A stretch of DNA of 64,000 nucleotides from Sepiola atlantica (GCA_963556195.1 OY744519.1:35118801-35182800); one strand, 5' to 3'. Positions 44,505-56,269 are shown, counted from the first letter of the stretch. Notes: generated from the letters alone by a model not told the origin. Program-made: numbers and translations.

Positions 44505-44575
44505 TATGCTGTGTCTCAGCGTTAAATAATCCGAAAAGGGTTGATATGCCGGAAAATAGATAAAAACAAATTATC
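44505..44575 (+). repeat. Dispersed 'gttgatatgccg' repeat
   Basis: 'agcgttaaataatccgaaaa' followed by 'gggttgatatgccgg' matches 55500-55650, and in reverse complement the 127-bp tandem repeat at 15925-16270. Confidence 0.6.
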
Positions 44576-44589
44576 CGTTAGTATCTGAA

Positions 44590-45095
44590 ATTTTTAGATG
44601 AGGATTGATAATTTGTATAATTTGGATTATTCGGACTACTGTTCTCATATTGAGTGTTATTGAGTGTTACTCTCACAACGTTTGGGCAGATGTAACCTCC
44701 GACCTTCTTCAGGTGTATCTTGTCGAACTCAGAAATTTAACTGTTGAGCTCGAGAATCTGCACGGAATTTCGCAAGGCCCCGTAGCGTAACGGATAAAGT
44801 AATAAGTAACATTCAGTTGAAGTTTCAATCCTCAGTCCGAGTGATACTAGGAATTGCGAATTACTGAAGACTTCTATCCGGTCATTGCTGACGGGACGAG
44901 AGCATGCCACCCCCATGGATTAAATAAAGGTTTCCGTTCGAAATTCCGTGCAGATTTCAGAGTTCAACAAAAAGATTCCCGAGTTCGACAAGATATACTT
45001 GAAGAATGTCGGAAGTGACGTCGGCCGAAACGTTGTGAGAATAACACTTAAGATTAGAACAGGAGTCAGAAATTTTCAAATCATAAAGATTAGCT
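44590..45095. mobile_element. Penelope-like palindromic insertion
   Basis: Arms at about 44590-44780 and 44880-45095 are reverse complements. Plus strand TTGAAGA (45000-45006) ... GGCC-GAAAC (about 45027-45035) and its mirror in the left arm correspond to the hammerhead-like motif of the 19880-20640 element. A tRNA-like head (GTAGCGTAACGGATAAAG, then GTTTCAATCC) lies between the arms, as in that element. Confidence 0.65.
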
Positions 45096-45249
45096 GTTAG
45101 TATTCAGACTTCTGGAAATACTACGGATATACTTTTTTTACTAGAGTCACAACTTAGCAAGGGCCACTCAACGATACTGATTAATGAGTATCAGATGGAA
45201 GGTGAGATAACACCGTCATGATTGGTAATGATGGTGGAAATTGGGCAGG

Positions 45250-47545
45250 ATTTGATCATCCACGAGGATGTTAAACAAGAACTTGTTTACATTGGACTTG
45301 AAAACAACCATGTTTTAATCAGTTAGGATCCAGCCCCACGCCACTGAGTTTCAAAGTCGGGTAACTCTAGGATAGAAACTTTGATCATGGAAGTTTCGTT
45401 TAGTTTTAGGAAGAAAGAGAGTGAGAGAAAGGGAAGTATTGACAGTGGATTTAACTAGACGTGTTCTGGTTGTGAATGTTTTACAGGGGATACCATAGAT
45501 AGAAGCTTAGCGAGCACCTGTCATGAAAATAACGATAGAGTAGAGAAAGACTAGCAACGTCTCTTCTGTAAGAAAATGAATGGTAGGAAGGAAAAAAGGA
45601 CATCGCCCACTAGATTTCAAAGTCGTTTTAGTACTCGGTCAAAACAGGAAATGGTGCTCTGAGTAGCACCTCCCTAGCTGTGGCAACACCACTCCATCTT
45701 AAGTCGTATTTGGCTTTTATACTGGTAGAAGATTGCGTCAGGAGTGAGATACCTTCTGAAACGGTAGAATAATCCAATAATTTTTCCAGCAACCTTGGCA
45801 ACGGATTTGAAGTAACATTTCTATTTTAGGTCTGGGGTGAAGGTCAGTCCCATATGCTTGTCAAAGCAAGTGCTTCCTCAAGACGAGAGCCATTCATTTC
45901 AATTGAGCCAAGTAGGGGATCAGAGCGTTGCTGATAAAAAGAGAGTATGTTTGTTTTGAGCGTATAAAAAGTAACCATCCGCCATTTTCCCCATTGTACT
46001 ACGTGCACAAGTTCGGAAGAAAGAGAATCAGAAAGATCTTGGTTATCGAAGTGTTGCTATATATTGTTGCGTCGTCTGCATAAATGTCGACGAATGATCT
46101 TAGAATTTGATTTGGGAGATCATTGATGAAGATGAAGGTGTTTGGCAAAGAATGGATGCTTGAGGGACACCAGCGTTGATACTATCAACTTCGGTCTTCT
46201 GCCCATCAACGACTACTTTTATGAACCTATCAGAGATAAAGGATTTGATGGTTGAGACGATATTTCCAGATATTCCATAGCTAAAATTCTTGTAAAGTAG
46301 ACCTTTATGCTAAACACCATCAAATGACTTTGAAATGTCAATAACCATTGCTCTAGAAATAAAGCCAACGTCAATAGATTCGTTGATCTTGTGTAATATT
46401 ACAGTCAGCATATCAGCTGTTGATCTCGAACGACGAAAGCCATATTGTTTGTCATTGAGTAGGCTATTCGTTGTGAGGTGATTGAGAACTTCTCGATCTA
46501 TCACGGATTCAAGCAACTTACTCATGACGCACCAAAGACTATATTGGTTTGTACTGAGATGAAGAAGACCGATCTCCAATATTTTTAATAACTTGTCAGA
46601 CTTACAAAAATTTCCAAGGTGTTGGGAAACATTTTTCCTTTAAGCAACGTTTGAATAGCTTTATAGGAATGGGAACTATTTCCGGTTGCAGCTTTTTAAG
46701 CAGTGTTATTGGAATTTTGTCAGTGCGAGTTACTTCGCTGGCATTAACGTTCTTCATAAGTTTGGCAACATCCCGAACAGATACATGGGTGTTGCTAAGA
46801 GTATTCCCAGTTTTATGGGGACATTCAGGAATCAGGCGGCCCTGACTGCAAATAGTTAAGTTCTCAGCAAAAAGTTTGGCTTTGTCGGATGCAGACGAAA
46901 TAACCTCAGGTTCATTGTGGGATAGAGGTCACGCATCTATTTAAGACCTTGTTTTTTTATTCGCCAAAATCTCGTGGGACCCAAACCTCTGCTCACGTAC
47001 GGATTGGCCATATGACACTCTCGCGTTTTCTATAACCCTTTTGTCCGTAGTTGCTCGCAATCCTAAATGCGGATTTAGATTCAGAACATTTATTTCGTTT
47101 AAAGCAATTTAAATAAGAGTTTCTGTGTGCAATGTGAGTGGCACATTCTGGGGTGTACAACGGCTGGCCGTTTGGTTTCTTTTGGAATTTCTTGTAGGGT
47201 GTGTAGCTCTCTATACCAACGATTATCAAATCAGGTAGGTCGGATGCGATAGAAGACACGTTCTTTTCGAACTTGGAATGCAATAGGTTTTCTGATATAA
47301 ACGATCCGAGGCTGTCCCAGTGAGCTATCGAGTATCGATAGACTGTACCATCGAGAGGGACGTCAGAGGTAATTTTACACTTTGTTTTTATCTTAATTAA
47401 GATAACTCAGTGGTCGGAAGATCCCGGTGGAGACAGAATGGTGGGTAAACACAGTTCAGGGCAAGTTCTTAGAAAAAGATCATGACGATTTTCAAATTGT
47501 CCATCAGAACCGGGTACGCGAGTGGGTTTGTCAACTGCGTGGTTG
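45250..47545 (-). pseudogene. Second LINE, 5'-truncated and decayed
   Basis: On the minus strand from 47545 the first readable words are LFLRTCPELCLPT and SPPGSSDH, the end of an endonuclease domain with its Asp-His. Then come GQPLYTPECATHIAHRNSYL (47170-47110) and an RT block, KQYGFRRSRSTADMLTVI and AMVIDISKSFDGV (46460-46310). A C-terminal region extends to about 45650 and traces to about 45250. Stops and frameshifts are numerous. It is related to, but distinct from, the 10.9-14.5 kb LINE. Confidence 0.75.
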
Positions 47546-47723
47546 AAATGTTACAATGCAATAGACGAAAAAAAAACGAGATTTAAAAAATCCTATTTAA
47601 AAATAAATTTAATTTTTATCTATTTATCATCTTCTTCTAACTTTAATTTTTTCAAAATCCACGAAACTATAACAGGTGATGTGACTGAGACAATTTTGAT
47701 AAAAGCAATACAATAACATGGGG

Positions 47724-47724
<1 letters not shown>

Positions 47725-47780
<56 letters not shown>

Positions 47781-47800
47781 TACTACTACTACTACTACAA
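47725..47800. repeat. (TTA)n(CTA)n microsatellite
   Basis: About 55 bp of TTA followed by ACT triplets. Confidence 0.97.
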
Positions 47801-48109
47801 AAAAATTAATCCTAACACTACTACTAATAAAATATTCAAATTATTGAGTAGAAAGCAGACGGAATTAGGGTTGCACTAGTCGTCTTGAATTATTTCCAAA
47901 AATGGTTTACAAATTTTACAATAGTCGTCTATTATTACTCTTCGTGTCTAATAGATCGTTTACATATATACTTGCGTCTCAGTATTACGTAACGAAAAAT
48001 AAGAATCGATGTGCTATATATATACTAATTGAGTGGACCACCGGGACAATTATGAAACAGAAACGCTATTACTTATATAAACCAAGAAAATGCGGCTGCT
48101 GCTGTTTTG

Positions 48110-48290
48110 GTTAGAGTTCTGTTTTATTTTTCCCTCTCTCTCATTACCTTTTTCCCTTGTCGCCCCACTCTTTTTCTTCCATTTTCTTTCTCCTTCTCTC
48201 CCCTCTCTTTCTCTTTCACACACACACACACACTCTCTCTCTCTCCCACATACACCCTGTCTCTCTCACACACTCTCTCTCTTTATAGTC
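48110..48290. repeat. CT-rich / (CA)n low-complexity block
   Basis: Pyrimidine-rich DNA with CACACA and CTCTCT runs. The overlapping frames through it are low-complexity. Confidence 0.8.
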
Positions 48291-48351
48291 GAATATGGGT
48301 CAGCCGCTAATGAAACATGCACACGGCCAGCTTTATCTTACTCCCACAAGT

Positions 48352-48645
48352 AAGATGTGACCCAAGGTCGAGTTGGGAAAGTGGGGTTTGAAAAGTCAGC
48401 GCCCGAGAAAGTGAGCACTCTGGCCATTAAAAATTGCCTGGACAGTAAGCAATAAATGTACTCCTCCCCAAAGAGGGGAGGCAAAGCCTGGGAGGGTGGA
48501 CCTCCTAGAACTGCACAGGACGTACACATAGACCGGCGTAAATCAAGCCCCGAAGGCCTAGATAATACCAGTTTATGAGGTGTAGTATCCATCGGAACAG
48601 ATACTACACTTTGATCTTAGCCAAAAGGCCAAGGAATGAAACATT
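48352..48645 (-). mobile_element. U2-derived repeat with well-preserved U2 5' end
   Basis: The minus strand from 48635 reads GGCCTTTTGGCTAAGATCA, one extra A, then AGTGTAGTATCTGTTC (48630-48595). This matches U2 snRNA nearly perfectly over some 36 nt. The following 240 bp ('ggccttcggggcttgattta', 'gtccaccctcccaggctttg', 'ccccactttcccaactcg') is GC-rich and unrelated to U2 stem-loops III/IV. It also differs from the body of the other U2-headed SINEs, so it is a separate subfamily or a U2-variant pseudogene. The branch-recognition sequence of U2 is absent. Confidence 0.7.
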
Positions 48646-49384
48646 GAGTATAAGGGGCAGTAACTATTTAATATCTAAAAAATGTTTGTTATTAAATCGG
48701 TGTCAGTAGGAGGACTCCTGAATGTGAGTGTAAAAGCTCCCACACTTCCTTTATGTATGACTAATCACCATAAAAAATATAGATTAGTACGTTGTATTAA
48801 CAAAGTTTTTTTTATTACAAAGTTATCGGGAAAACTGCCTCTTATTTATATATAAGATATGTATTGTCTGTTTCAATTAAATAAGCTAATCTAATATATC
48901 GTAAAACAAACACATCGTGGCTATCAATTAATTGTTTACAAGCAGTGAGATTATTGTGGAACTAAAACCCGTTAAATATTATCTGGTAAAGTGTCGTTGA
49001 CCATTACGAAGACTTATAGCAACACTCAAATTATTTTGTCAAAGGCAATTTTTATGAAGGGCTTCTTAAAAGGCCTGGCACACTACAACAGTAATTGAAT
49101 TCGTGGAACAAGTTGGTTAACCATTGCTTTCTATTGTTCGGTAAAATTAGCCACTTGATTTGACGTTTCCATGAACGAATAAGACATTAAGGTTCGTTAA
49201 TCAATATGATACATTAAGCAGGGCTACTTGCCATCGCCCGGGTCCTAATTTCCGTAAATTACTTAGATTGCGGGAAAAAAGAATAAAAGTAAAACTAAAC
49301 AGTCTACTTAATATCATAATTTGAAATGTCTAAGTTTATTTCGGGACAACATTAGATCCGAACTTACTAACTCTGTCTTTAATT

Positions 49385-49440
49385 ACGACGAGCTAACTGA
49401 TAGACCCAAGGTGTCAGGTTCGAAATCTTACTATTAAATA
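49385..49440 (+). mobile_element. tRNA-like SINE head fragment
   Basis: 'gagctaactgatagaccc' followed by B-box-like AGGTTCGAAATC. No body identified. Confidence 0.35.
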
Positions 49441-49625
49441 CATAAATCAAACAGTCTATTTTCTTTTCCTCCCTCTCTTCTGACCGTCTATCTTTCTTTC
49501 TCTTCATAGTCGAAAGTCGGTTAGCTAAAGGCAAGCTAAGGAAGCGGAGAAAAAGAACGCACTCTATTTTATCTTAGAATATCGAAAAATATGTTACTAA
49601 ATTAGTACCCGATGATGTGGATAGC

Positions 49626-49835
49626 TGTTGTGAAGTTGTCCAACAGTAAATAATAAATAAAGGAAGTCAAGTCGAGGGTTGGTTTAACAAGTGTATTAAC
49701 AAAGTAAGAAAGTGACTAGCACTTGGCTAGACAGTTACAAGACTGTGCTTTGTCTTCTCTGTGTCTCTGGTGACTCGTACTATTTATAGTGACAACCGGT
49801 GTTGTTTCTCCGGTGTAAGAACGGCCGGTGTAACA
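49626..49835 (-). mobile_element. Solo LTR with 5-bp target-site duplication
   Basis: The 210-bp unit begins TGTTGTGAAG and ends GGTGTAACA (TG...CA) and is flanked by ATAGC at 49621-49625 and 49836-49840. On the minus strand a TATA-like CTATAAATAG (about 49785-49795) sits mid-element, which is why I prefer minus. Size and 5-bp duplication fit a small LTR retrotransposon or a non-autonomous TRIM. No internal region is present. Confidence 0.75.
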
Positions 49836-50756
49836 ATAGCAATATGTAGTCTTCGGGTGGTGCGAGGGTTAACTTATCCAACTCTCTCTATGATATTAGT
49901 AATTAAATAATAAATTGTTGATCAAATTAAATATAAAATATAGATTGTGATAAAAAGACATTGCTTATAAATATGCGGGAGACAATTGACTTCATAGAAA
50001 AGATAAGAAACTCTTATTAATGTTTACCTTAATTTTACTTAAAGACACTTAATAAAGAGCTCTTTTAACAGTGAAGACATTACAATAGTAATTAAATTGA
50101 CTGGGCCAAATCGCAACAATAGTCAGTGTCTTATTGAACTATGCTCGTTAACCATCCCCATACATTAGCTATCTTATTTAGCAAAGCGTAATTTTATTTT
50201 ACTGAAAGCTAATTTGTGAATGACTCTCGTAAGGTTGAATCCACTACAATAGTATAATTGAATAATAATTATTAGATTAAAAGAACATGGTCATTTTCTG
50301 TTGTTATTCTGAATTTAGTCACTTCAGAATGTGTTTCTATAGTCAATGACCTACTGATGTAAGCTCTTTAACTATCACTCTATGTATATAAGACATGTTA
50401 GGTTAATCTGAGACGTCCAATTTATGAAGGGAGCCCTTTAGGATAGAAGTCATGGGAATATTAAGTTAAAAAACGGAATCAATCACTTAGCGTTCGCCTT
50501 ATTATACTGGCTGGATTAACCGGTGTCGCACTGTGTTTCTGTGAGGATCGAACTTGCTGAACTAGCGAATGGTCTATTAAAGTTAGCTTGCTAACCATCA
50601 CATTTTATTAGATAAGCCTGTTAAAAAAAAACAACGTTATTTCACATAAGGCCATATTATAGAAGTTCTCATGAGGATATTAGAATTAAACCGAACTAGA
50701 TTAGCTTCTGAAATAATGTTTACCCCACACCAGGACCGTAATGCTAGAAAGAGAAG

Positions 50757-50930
50757 GGTTAAAGTGAATACGGACGTAGCTTGACAACCTGGGAGTGCTA
50801 AGTTCGAATACAGGTGCTTCCATAGTACAATTTCAACGTATGGATGTTGGCAATGTTCACTAAGTCCCTCCTGTAATTATACTGATTCTAGAAGAAAATA
50901 TGGTAACCTATGCAAACAACTGTATCCAGC
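50757..50930 (+). mobile_element. tRNA-headed SINE, family B
   Basis: Head 'gacaacctgggagtgctaag' with B-box-like AAGTTCGAATAC, then 'tatggatgttggcaatgttc' and 'gtccctcctgtaatta', matching the 6768 copy in order. It abuts the U2-headed SINE at 50935. Confidence 0.65.
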
Positions 50931-50934
50931 TTGT

Positions 50935-51130
50935 CAAAAAGGTTGTACTATGCTGATTCATACTTTTCTGTTCCAATCCAGAGTGCCCCTATTTGGGGAG
51001 CTGTATTTTTCCCACATTAACAAACTACTTTATGTCTTACTCTGCTTTTTTGGGGAGGCAAGTAAATAAGAACAAGCACAAATGCCGACTTTAGTCGACC
51101 TTCTGTGAATGATTGTTGTCGCTTCATTTT
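50935..51130 (+). mobile_element. U2-headed SINE, body and 3' end
   Basis: 'ttctgttccaatccagagtg', 'cccctatttggggagctgta', 'cccacattaacaaactac', 'ttggggaggcaagtaaataa' and 'gtcgcttcattttgaagcct' agree with the 42645 copy. The U2 head is missing where it meets the upstream tRNA-SINE. Confidence 0.75.
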
Positions 51131-51179
51131 GAAGCCTATACATGTTCATTATCTTTATATTATGAGACAATTGAACGTT

Positions 51180-51535
51180 TGCTCAAAAGGAGCGTGTCAA
51201 ACCAACAAACATGCTATTTCAAACTTAATCAATACAGACTATAGAAATTCTATGTAAAACTTGAGCGTGACAAACTGACGAAAATGCTATTTTAAATTAA
51301 TTATCACATACTATCGAAAATGCTATTTCAAACTCAAGTGTGACAGACAGACGGAAATGCTATTTAAAACTTGATCTTGACAGAGTCTGAGAAATTATAT
51401 TTCAGACTTGGGCTTGTCATATCGACGGATATCATGTTTTAAACTTAAACGTGACAGAAGGCTATTTGAAAATTGAGCGTGAGAGACCGGCGGAAATACT
51501 GTTTAAAACGAGCGCGACAGACCGATAACACCGAC
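51180..51535. repeat. 38-bp satellite, about nine diverged units
   Basis: Units of about 38-40 bp with 'acttgagcgtgacagaccga' and 'cgaaaatgctatt'-like words, following a U2-headed SINE exactly as at 42920-43050. Confidence 0.8.
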
Positions 51536-52175
51536 CGACGGACAGAATCTCTTATAATGATGCTTAGATCCATTTGTAAATTTAGTTTTTTTCTGTTGTT
51601 GACACGAATACATCGTGTTGATATCTTGGCTCAGTGAGACTAAAAATATCGTTTGACGAAAATACGGGGGAAAAAAAACACGTGTTTTTTTTTCCATTAC
51701 ATAATTTCTTTATTCTGTTTTCATAATAAAATAAAAGAATAACGAAATTTATCTGAAAATGTTTGAAAAAATAAAAGACACGGCATCTTTCAAGAAATTA
51801 ATTTGATCAAACAATAGTATTTTTGTTGTTCTCATATAGTTTTGCTTAATAAAAAGCCGCCCCCTCTCCGCAAAAAAAACAATAAAAAAGCTAAAGCTTT
51901 GAAAAAAGTAGAAAGCGATCTTGAGAAATTCAAAACACATCTATACAAGTAGATGAAAGCAAGCAATTTACTGATAGATTACTAGCTAAAATAACCGTAA
52001 ACGATGGGTTTCTCAAACTTCTCTCTTCTGCACGTTATAAAAAAGTTAATTTTCAAAAAACTTTAAATCAGAATAAAAGTATTTTTTACAAGTGCATTAT
52101 TCAGGTTTATGATGATGATTGATATCGGTTAGGAAATACATGGAACGCTATAGCAGAAAAAATAAAACTAAACAA
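51536..52175. other. Unassigned AT-rich DNA
   Basis: A-rich runs near 51660-51910; no coding signal. Confidence 0.4.
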
Positions 52176-52177
52176 AA

Positions 52178-52265
52178 ACAATTGCCCAGTATGATATTGA
52201 ACCCCGATTGATGGCATACATTATTGGAACTTAACGCGAACGCTTATCCTCACCGCCACCGATCA
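52178..52265 (-). mobile_element. tRNA-like SINE head fragment
   Basis: On the minus strand, A-box-like TGGCGGTGAGGATAAGCG precedes B-box-like GGGGTTCAATATC. It does not fold into a full cloverleaf by eye. Confidence 0.4.
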
Positions 52266-52529
52266 AGCGAAAATATTCTGTCGTTTGAACCTACTTGTTG
52301 TGTGGTCGGCTAATAATAGAAAATATTAAACTGGAAAGGGAACGCTAAACATGTCGGCGCATTCGTTTCTAATGTAATTTTTCCGTATTTTGTTTTGAAT
52401 AATGTGTTTTAAAAAATGTACAAGAACTTTTGACATCGATAAAGACACCAGATTGACGGTACCGATTCCAAATCTGTAATTAGTTTGGCTCTTAGAGCAA
52501 CTGTTTAACTATGATGTCGCGACGCACAT

Positions 52530-53598
52530 GCACGCATACAGACAACTTTGCTTTATATAGAGAGACAGTGCATAAAACACACACCTCGAATAAGAACCGG
52601 ATTAGTTTATTGTGGAAACAGTTTTACACACTAGCGTGCTAATATTACAAGTGTACACTTAAACCGGGCATATACCCGCAGCATGTGTTTATACAAGCAT
52701 GTGTTTATGATACTTACACAGTTACGCTAGCATGCTATACACAGGCTGGGCAATGTCGAATGGATGTCAGTTCACGCCACTGTAGACACGCATCACACAC
52801 TCACGCACACTCATAAAATGTATGAGTGTGTGTGTTTATGTGCGCATATGCGTGTGTATGAGTCATATTAACATATACTCGCGCACATCTGTGTACATAG
52901 ACTTACACATGCCGAAATAACAACAGATCCAGAACCTCGTTCAAAGTATACGCATTAACACTCATGGACACACACATACACGTGCATACAGATACAGCAT
53001 TGGATATACATTTAAACATTCCAGAAATATTTCACAACAATAGCATCACGCACCTTACACTACAAACAATTGCATAACACACATAGCGATATACATATAC
53101 ACACATAGGGATCTACATATACACACATGCACATACATTATACATACTACAAATCTACGAATCTCACGTACCTTAAAATAAAACACAGGTATAACACACT
53201 CGCAGATACCATTAAACATATGAATAACACAAACTAACTTACACATTATTTTATATATGTTTACATATTCTAAAACTATTACATAAGCTAAGTATTACGC
53301 GCCTAAAACAATTGCACGCACACATAAACTGGCATGCACACATCGTGTAGTAAACACTTACACATTTAGAAAAATACTACCTAATCAGTACTACACGCAT
53401 CTTACAGACGTAAAACACATATACACACCTACATATACACAGCATATAACATACGTTTACACATTCTACAAATACTAGACGCATGACGCATTTCTTACAA
53501 ACAAACAATTCTTGCATAATTTAACATGTGCCTACGAAATCGGCAAAAATCACACAAATACACACGTAAAACAGGCACACCATTTAAGATATGACGAG

Positions 53599-53653
<55 letters not shown>

Positions 53654-53850
53654 CAACAGACACTCAAAACCATTACACAAACACACAAGCATGCATATGC
53701 ACACACATACACACGATTCATTCAACATAGGCGTAAACAGCTTGGCAATGCTATGCAGACACATGCATGACCCCGACCACTCACATATGCTGCATAATTC
53801 TAACTTTACTGTTTTCTCTTTTAATTTTGTAAAGTTCTCATTTTAGAACC
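52530..53850. repeat. CA-rich low-complexity region
   Basis: Irregular ACAC/CATACA-rich DNA with no sustained frame, including (TA)n at 53600-53650. Short His/Thr/Tyr frames are compositional. Similar CA-rich DNA continues at 54770-54890 and 55740-56270. Confidence 0.7.
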
Positions 53851-54065
53851 TGGATCAGGACAGTTGGCATAGCAGCCGAGGTTGCCTTGCATCATCTTGG
53901 CAACCTAGGCTATGTCCCGCATCATCTCATTCTTTTTGCCGGAATGAGATATGGTCCAGTTCGGTCAAATGAAATATACCCTCCTAGGTATTACTTCCTT
54001 CTTCGGGAGGGGGTGCTTTATTACCAGTCGCTCGAGTCTGTTTTGTCAGGCAATGCCATAATAAT

Positions 54066-54150
54066 TATTTTACCCTTCTAAAGTGCCCCTCCCTGAAAAA
54101 GCCTGTTTTCCTCTCACATTAAACTGATTTTATCTCTAACCTTGCTGTAA
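54066..54150 (+). mobile_element. U2-headed SINE, 3' fragment
   Basis: 'aaagtgcccctccctgaaaa' and 'cctctcacattaaactgatt' match the family body. The preceding 200 bp (with 'catcatct' and 'ggcaaccta' words) is unassigned. Confidence 0.45.
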
Positions 54151-54441
54151 TTTGAACAGAGCCCGATTCAATTGCTGCAATTGAATCTGTCTCTGTCGTC
54201 TGAGACGCAGAGACCAGAAACATAAATGTATTTTTACTCCGATGACAGTATAGACTTTGTGAGGTCGGTGGGTCTTGTTCAATTGCGTTGCATTTTGCTT
54301 TTGGCAGGATTGAGGTCCGATTAAAGTATGAACCGCGCGATACGGAGTGGCTATTGCAGCGTGTCTCACTGTTAGTGTTTCAGAGGTAATACTTTCACTA
54401 TCATTGCGGCTGGCTAGGGGGTCGCCCCTTCTCTCCCCCAA
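54136..54441 (-). CDS. Unclassified 101-codon frame
   Basis: It opens with ATG (54441) and reads as non-repetitive protein (MGERRGDPLASRNDSES..., SCQKQNATQLNKTHRPHK, ending RQIQLQQLNRALFKLQQG). It has GC content above its surroundings. I recognise no domain; the Gln/Arg-rich end could be coiled. It partly overlaps a U2-SINE fragment, which argues against a host gene. Listed only because it is among the longest frames not explained by a repeat. Confidence 0.15.
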   Translation of the reverse strand: MGERRGDPLASRNDSESITSETLTVRHAAIATPYRAVHTLIGPQSCQKQNATQLNKTHRPHKVYTVIGVKIHLCFWSLRLRRQRQIQLQQLNRALFKLQQG

Positions 54442-54529
54442 ATGTCTGCCATTAAGAAACTATTATATCAATAAAAATGTCTGAATAAAAAATATTTTCA
54501 AATATATGCGTCACATAGAAAGAAAGCCA

Positions 54530-54756
54530 CGGGCATGTTCCTATTTACTTGCCTCCCCAAGAGAGCAATGCTAAAGACGCAACGTTGGTTTCTAATTTAG
54601 GGAAAATCAAGCTCACACAAAAATGGAGAAGCTAGATTGGGACAAAAATATAAAAATATGCCTCAGTCTAGAAAGATTTCCCCTTAAGTGACCGAGGACA
54701 GAACAGACGAAGTGTAGTATTAGAACAAAGGCTACACTTTGATCTTAGCCAAAGAG
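54530..54756 (-). mobile_element. U2-headed SINE, head and body both present
   Basis: On the minus strand from 54756: TTGGCTCTTTGGCTAAGATC, then AAAGTGTAG. Next come 'tctgttctgtcctcggtca', 'tctagactgaggcatatttt', 'gtcccaatctagcttctcca' and '...ctcttggggaggcaagtaaa'. This copy ties the U2-like head to the family body in one continuous 220-bp element. Confidence 0.8.
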
Positions 54757-55149
54757 CCAAGACACAGATGTCAGAAAACACACACACCGGAAGTGGACCA
54801 CAGACACCCTCATCAAATTAGACATTCTGCATATAGACATGCGCATATGACACACGCGCATGCGTGTGCGCACACGCACACGCACAATCTATTTAAGACT
54901 TTAATATATAGATTGCGATCGCCGATGGATCAAGGGTTAGCGATGAAAATGGACAAACTGAGTTCAAATCAAGCTGACACCATGAAATTTATTTATACAC
55001 TAATTATGTCGGGAAAGGTATAAACCGCTGAACCCCTCGAGTCATAAGTAAAATAGAATCTCCTGTTAAGATAATAGTGTCTATTGGATGATTTGTAATA
55101 GTTAATGTGTTTAAACATAAAAATACCCCAAAAGTGTTTATATACGGCA

Positions 55150-55183
55150 AAACAAACAAACAAACAAACAAACAAACAAACTA
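55150..55183. repeat. (CAAA)n microsatellite
   Basis: About eight AAAC/CAAA tetranucleotides. Confidence 0.95.
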
Positions 55184-55217
55184 GGTAATTATTAAATACT
55201 TTACACAAGGTTGGGTT

Positions 55218-55345
55218 TTCATGTGGGATGTATCCAGCTCCCTAAAAATGGAACACTCTGGATTGGGGCAAATAATAGAAATTGTCGTAGTGAAGACCGA
55301 GGACAGAGGATACAACAATTTGATCCTAGCCCAACAATGTTGTCT
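55218..55345 (-). mobile_element. U2-headed SINE copy, 3'-shortened
   Basis: Minus strand: 'ttgggctaggatcaaattg' (eroded U2 head), 'tcctctgtcctcggtcttca', 'tgccccaatccagagtgttc', 'agggagctggatacatccca'. Confidence 0.7.
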
Positions 55346-55439
55346 AGTGGTATTAAAAAATATAACAAAAAAGTCCATGTGCTTTAACCAACGAAAGTGT
55401 AGCAACCAGCGAATTACTTACACTTTATAGTGATTCGAT

Positions 55440-55650
55440 ATTAGATGACCCCACAGGGTTGATCTGCCGTAAAACAGTCCCATTAAAGTAAGCGGTCTAT
55501 CATTTACAGTAGGTATCGTGTTCCGATGTTAAATAGTCTAAAAATATATATATAAAAGGCGGATAATTAAGAACAAAATATTTACAATAGATATTGTGTT
55601 TAGGTATTAAATAACGTTTAAAAGGATTGATATGCCGTAAAACAAAATTT
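55440..55650 (+). repeat. Dispersed 'gttgatatgccg' repeat, two copies
   Basis: 'gggttgatctgccgtaaaac' at about 55456 and 'ggattgatatgccgtaaaac' at about 55624. The stretch between them contains 'atcgtgttccgatgttaaat' and 'attgtgtttaggtattaaat', showing two units of about 170 bp. Related to 44505-44575 and to the 127-bp repeat at 15925. Confidence 0.65.
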
Positions 55651-56269
55651 ACAAAATGCACATGTAAATAACACTACGCTAGAAAAAACATCAGCATTTT
55701 ATGGAGGAAATAGACATAAAATACTGTTACATAGTTATGTACATGTTACGTACGCGAATGCACAACACATACATATACACTTACACACATGTAAACGATC
55801 TATTTAACAAACTTATACACATTACATAATACTACACTAAACATGCACGCGCATATCTACTTTTACTTACGGCATAATCAATACATGAAAAATCCCCACC
55901 CGTTGAGACACCGATACCCACATGATGCACAGTGAAATCAAACGACATTCTACCCTGATGTACTCTTGCGTTCGCTATAAACGTCGCCATTCTGTCATTT
56001 ACGAATGTATCGGGTAATGAAACTTCGCAGAGCGATCCAGGCACACATATCGAAAACACATAACGTGTGATACACTTACACATATATGTATATGACACAA
56101 CGTGTGGAAATATTCATGCGCATTTGAAATTAATATAAAGAATATATTGATTCGGATATGTACACGAAAACAAAGAAACACATACACGCACTCAAAAACA
56201 CATACACCAGACGTACACATTACCAAGCACATACACAACTCATGAATAGTTCAGAAATACATAAAAACA

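Larger units (their letters stand above)
48900..50720. repeat. Old degenerate satellite, period roughly 170-210 bp
   Basis: Recurrent words in constant order: 'gttaaccat', 'ttagc/ttatt', 'tatgaagggcttct'-like, 'actacaatagtaatt-aatt'. They occur near 49000-49110, 49990-50100, 50150-50265, 50385-50470 and 50590-50690. Identity between units is low. A solo LTR is inserted at 49626. Confidence 0.5.

Noticed and set aside
48090..48353. Ser/Leu/Phe-rich secreted-like protein
   Set aside because: Low-complexity CT/CA repeat translated in two frames.
48595..48635. Functional U2 snRNA gene
   Set aside because: Only the first 36-40 nt match; the branch-recognition region, Sm site and 3' stem-loops are missing.
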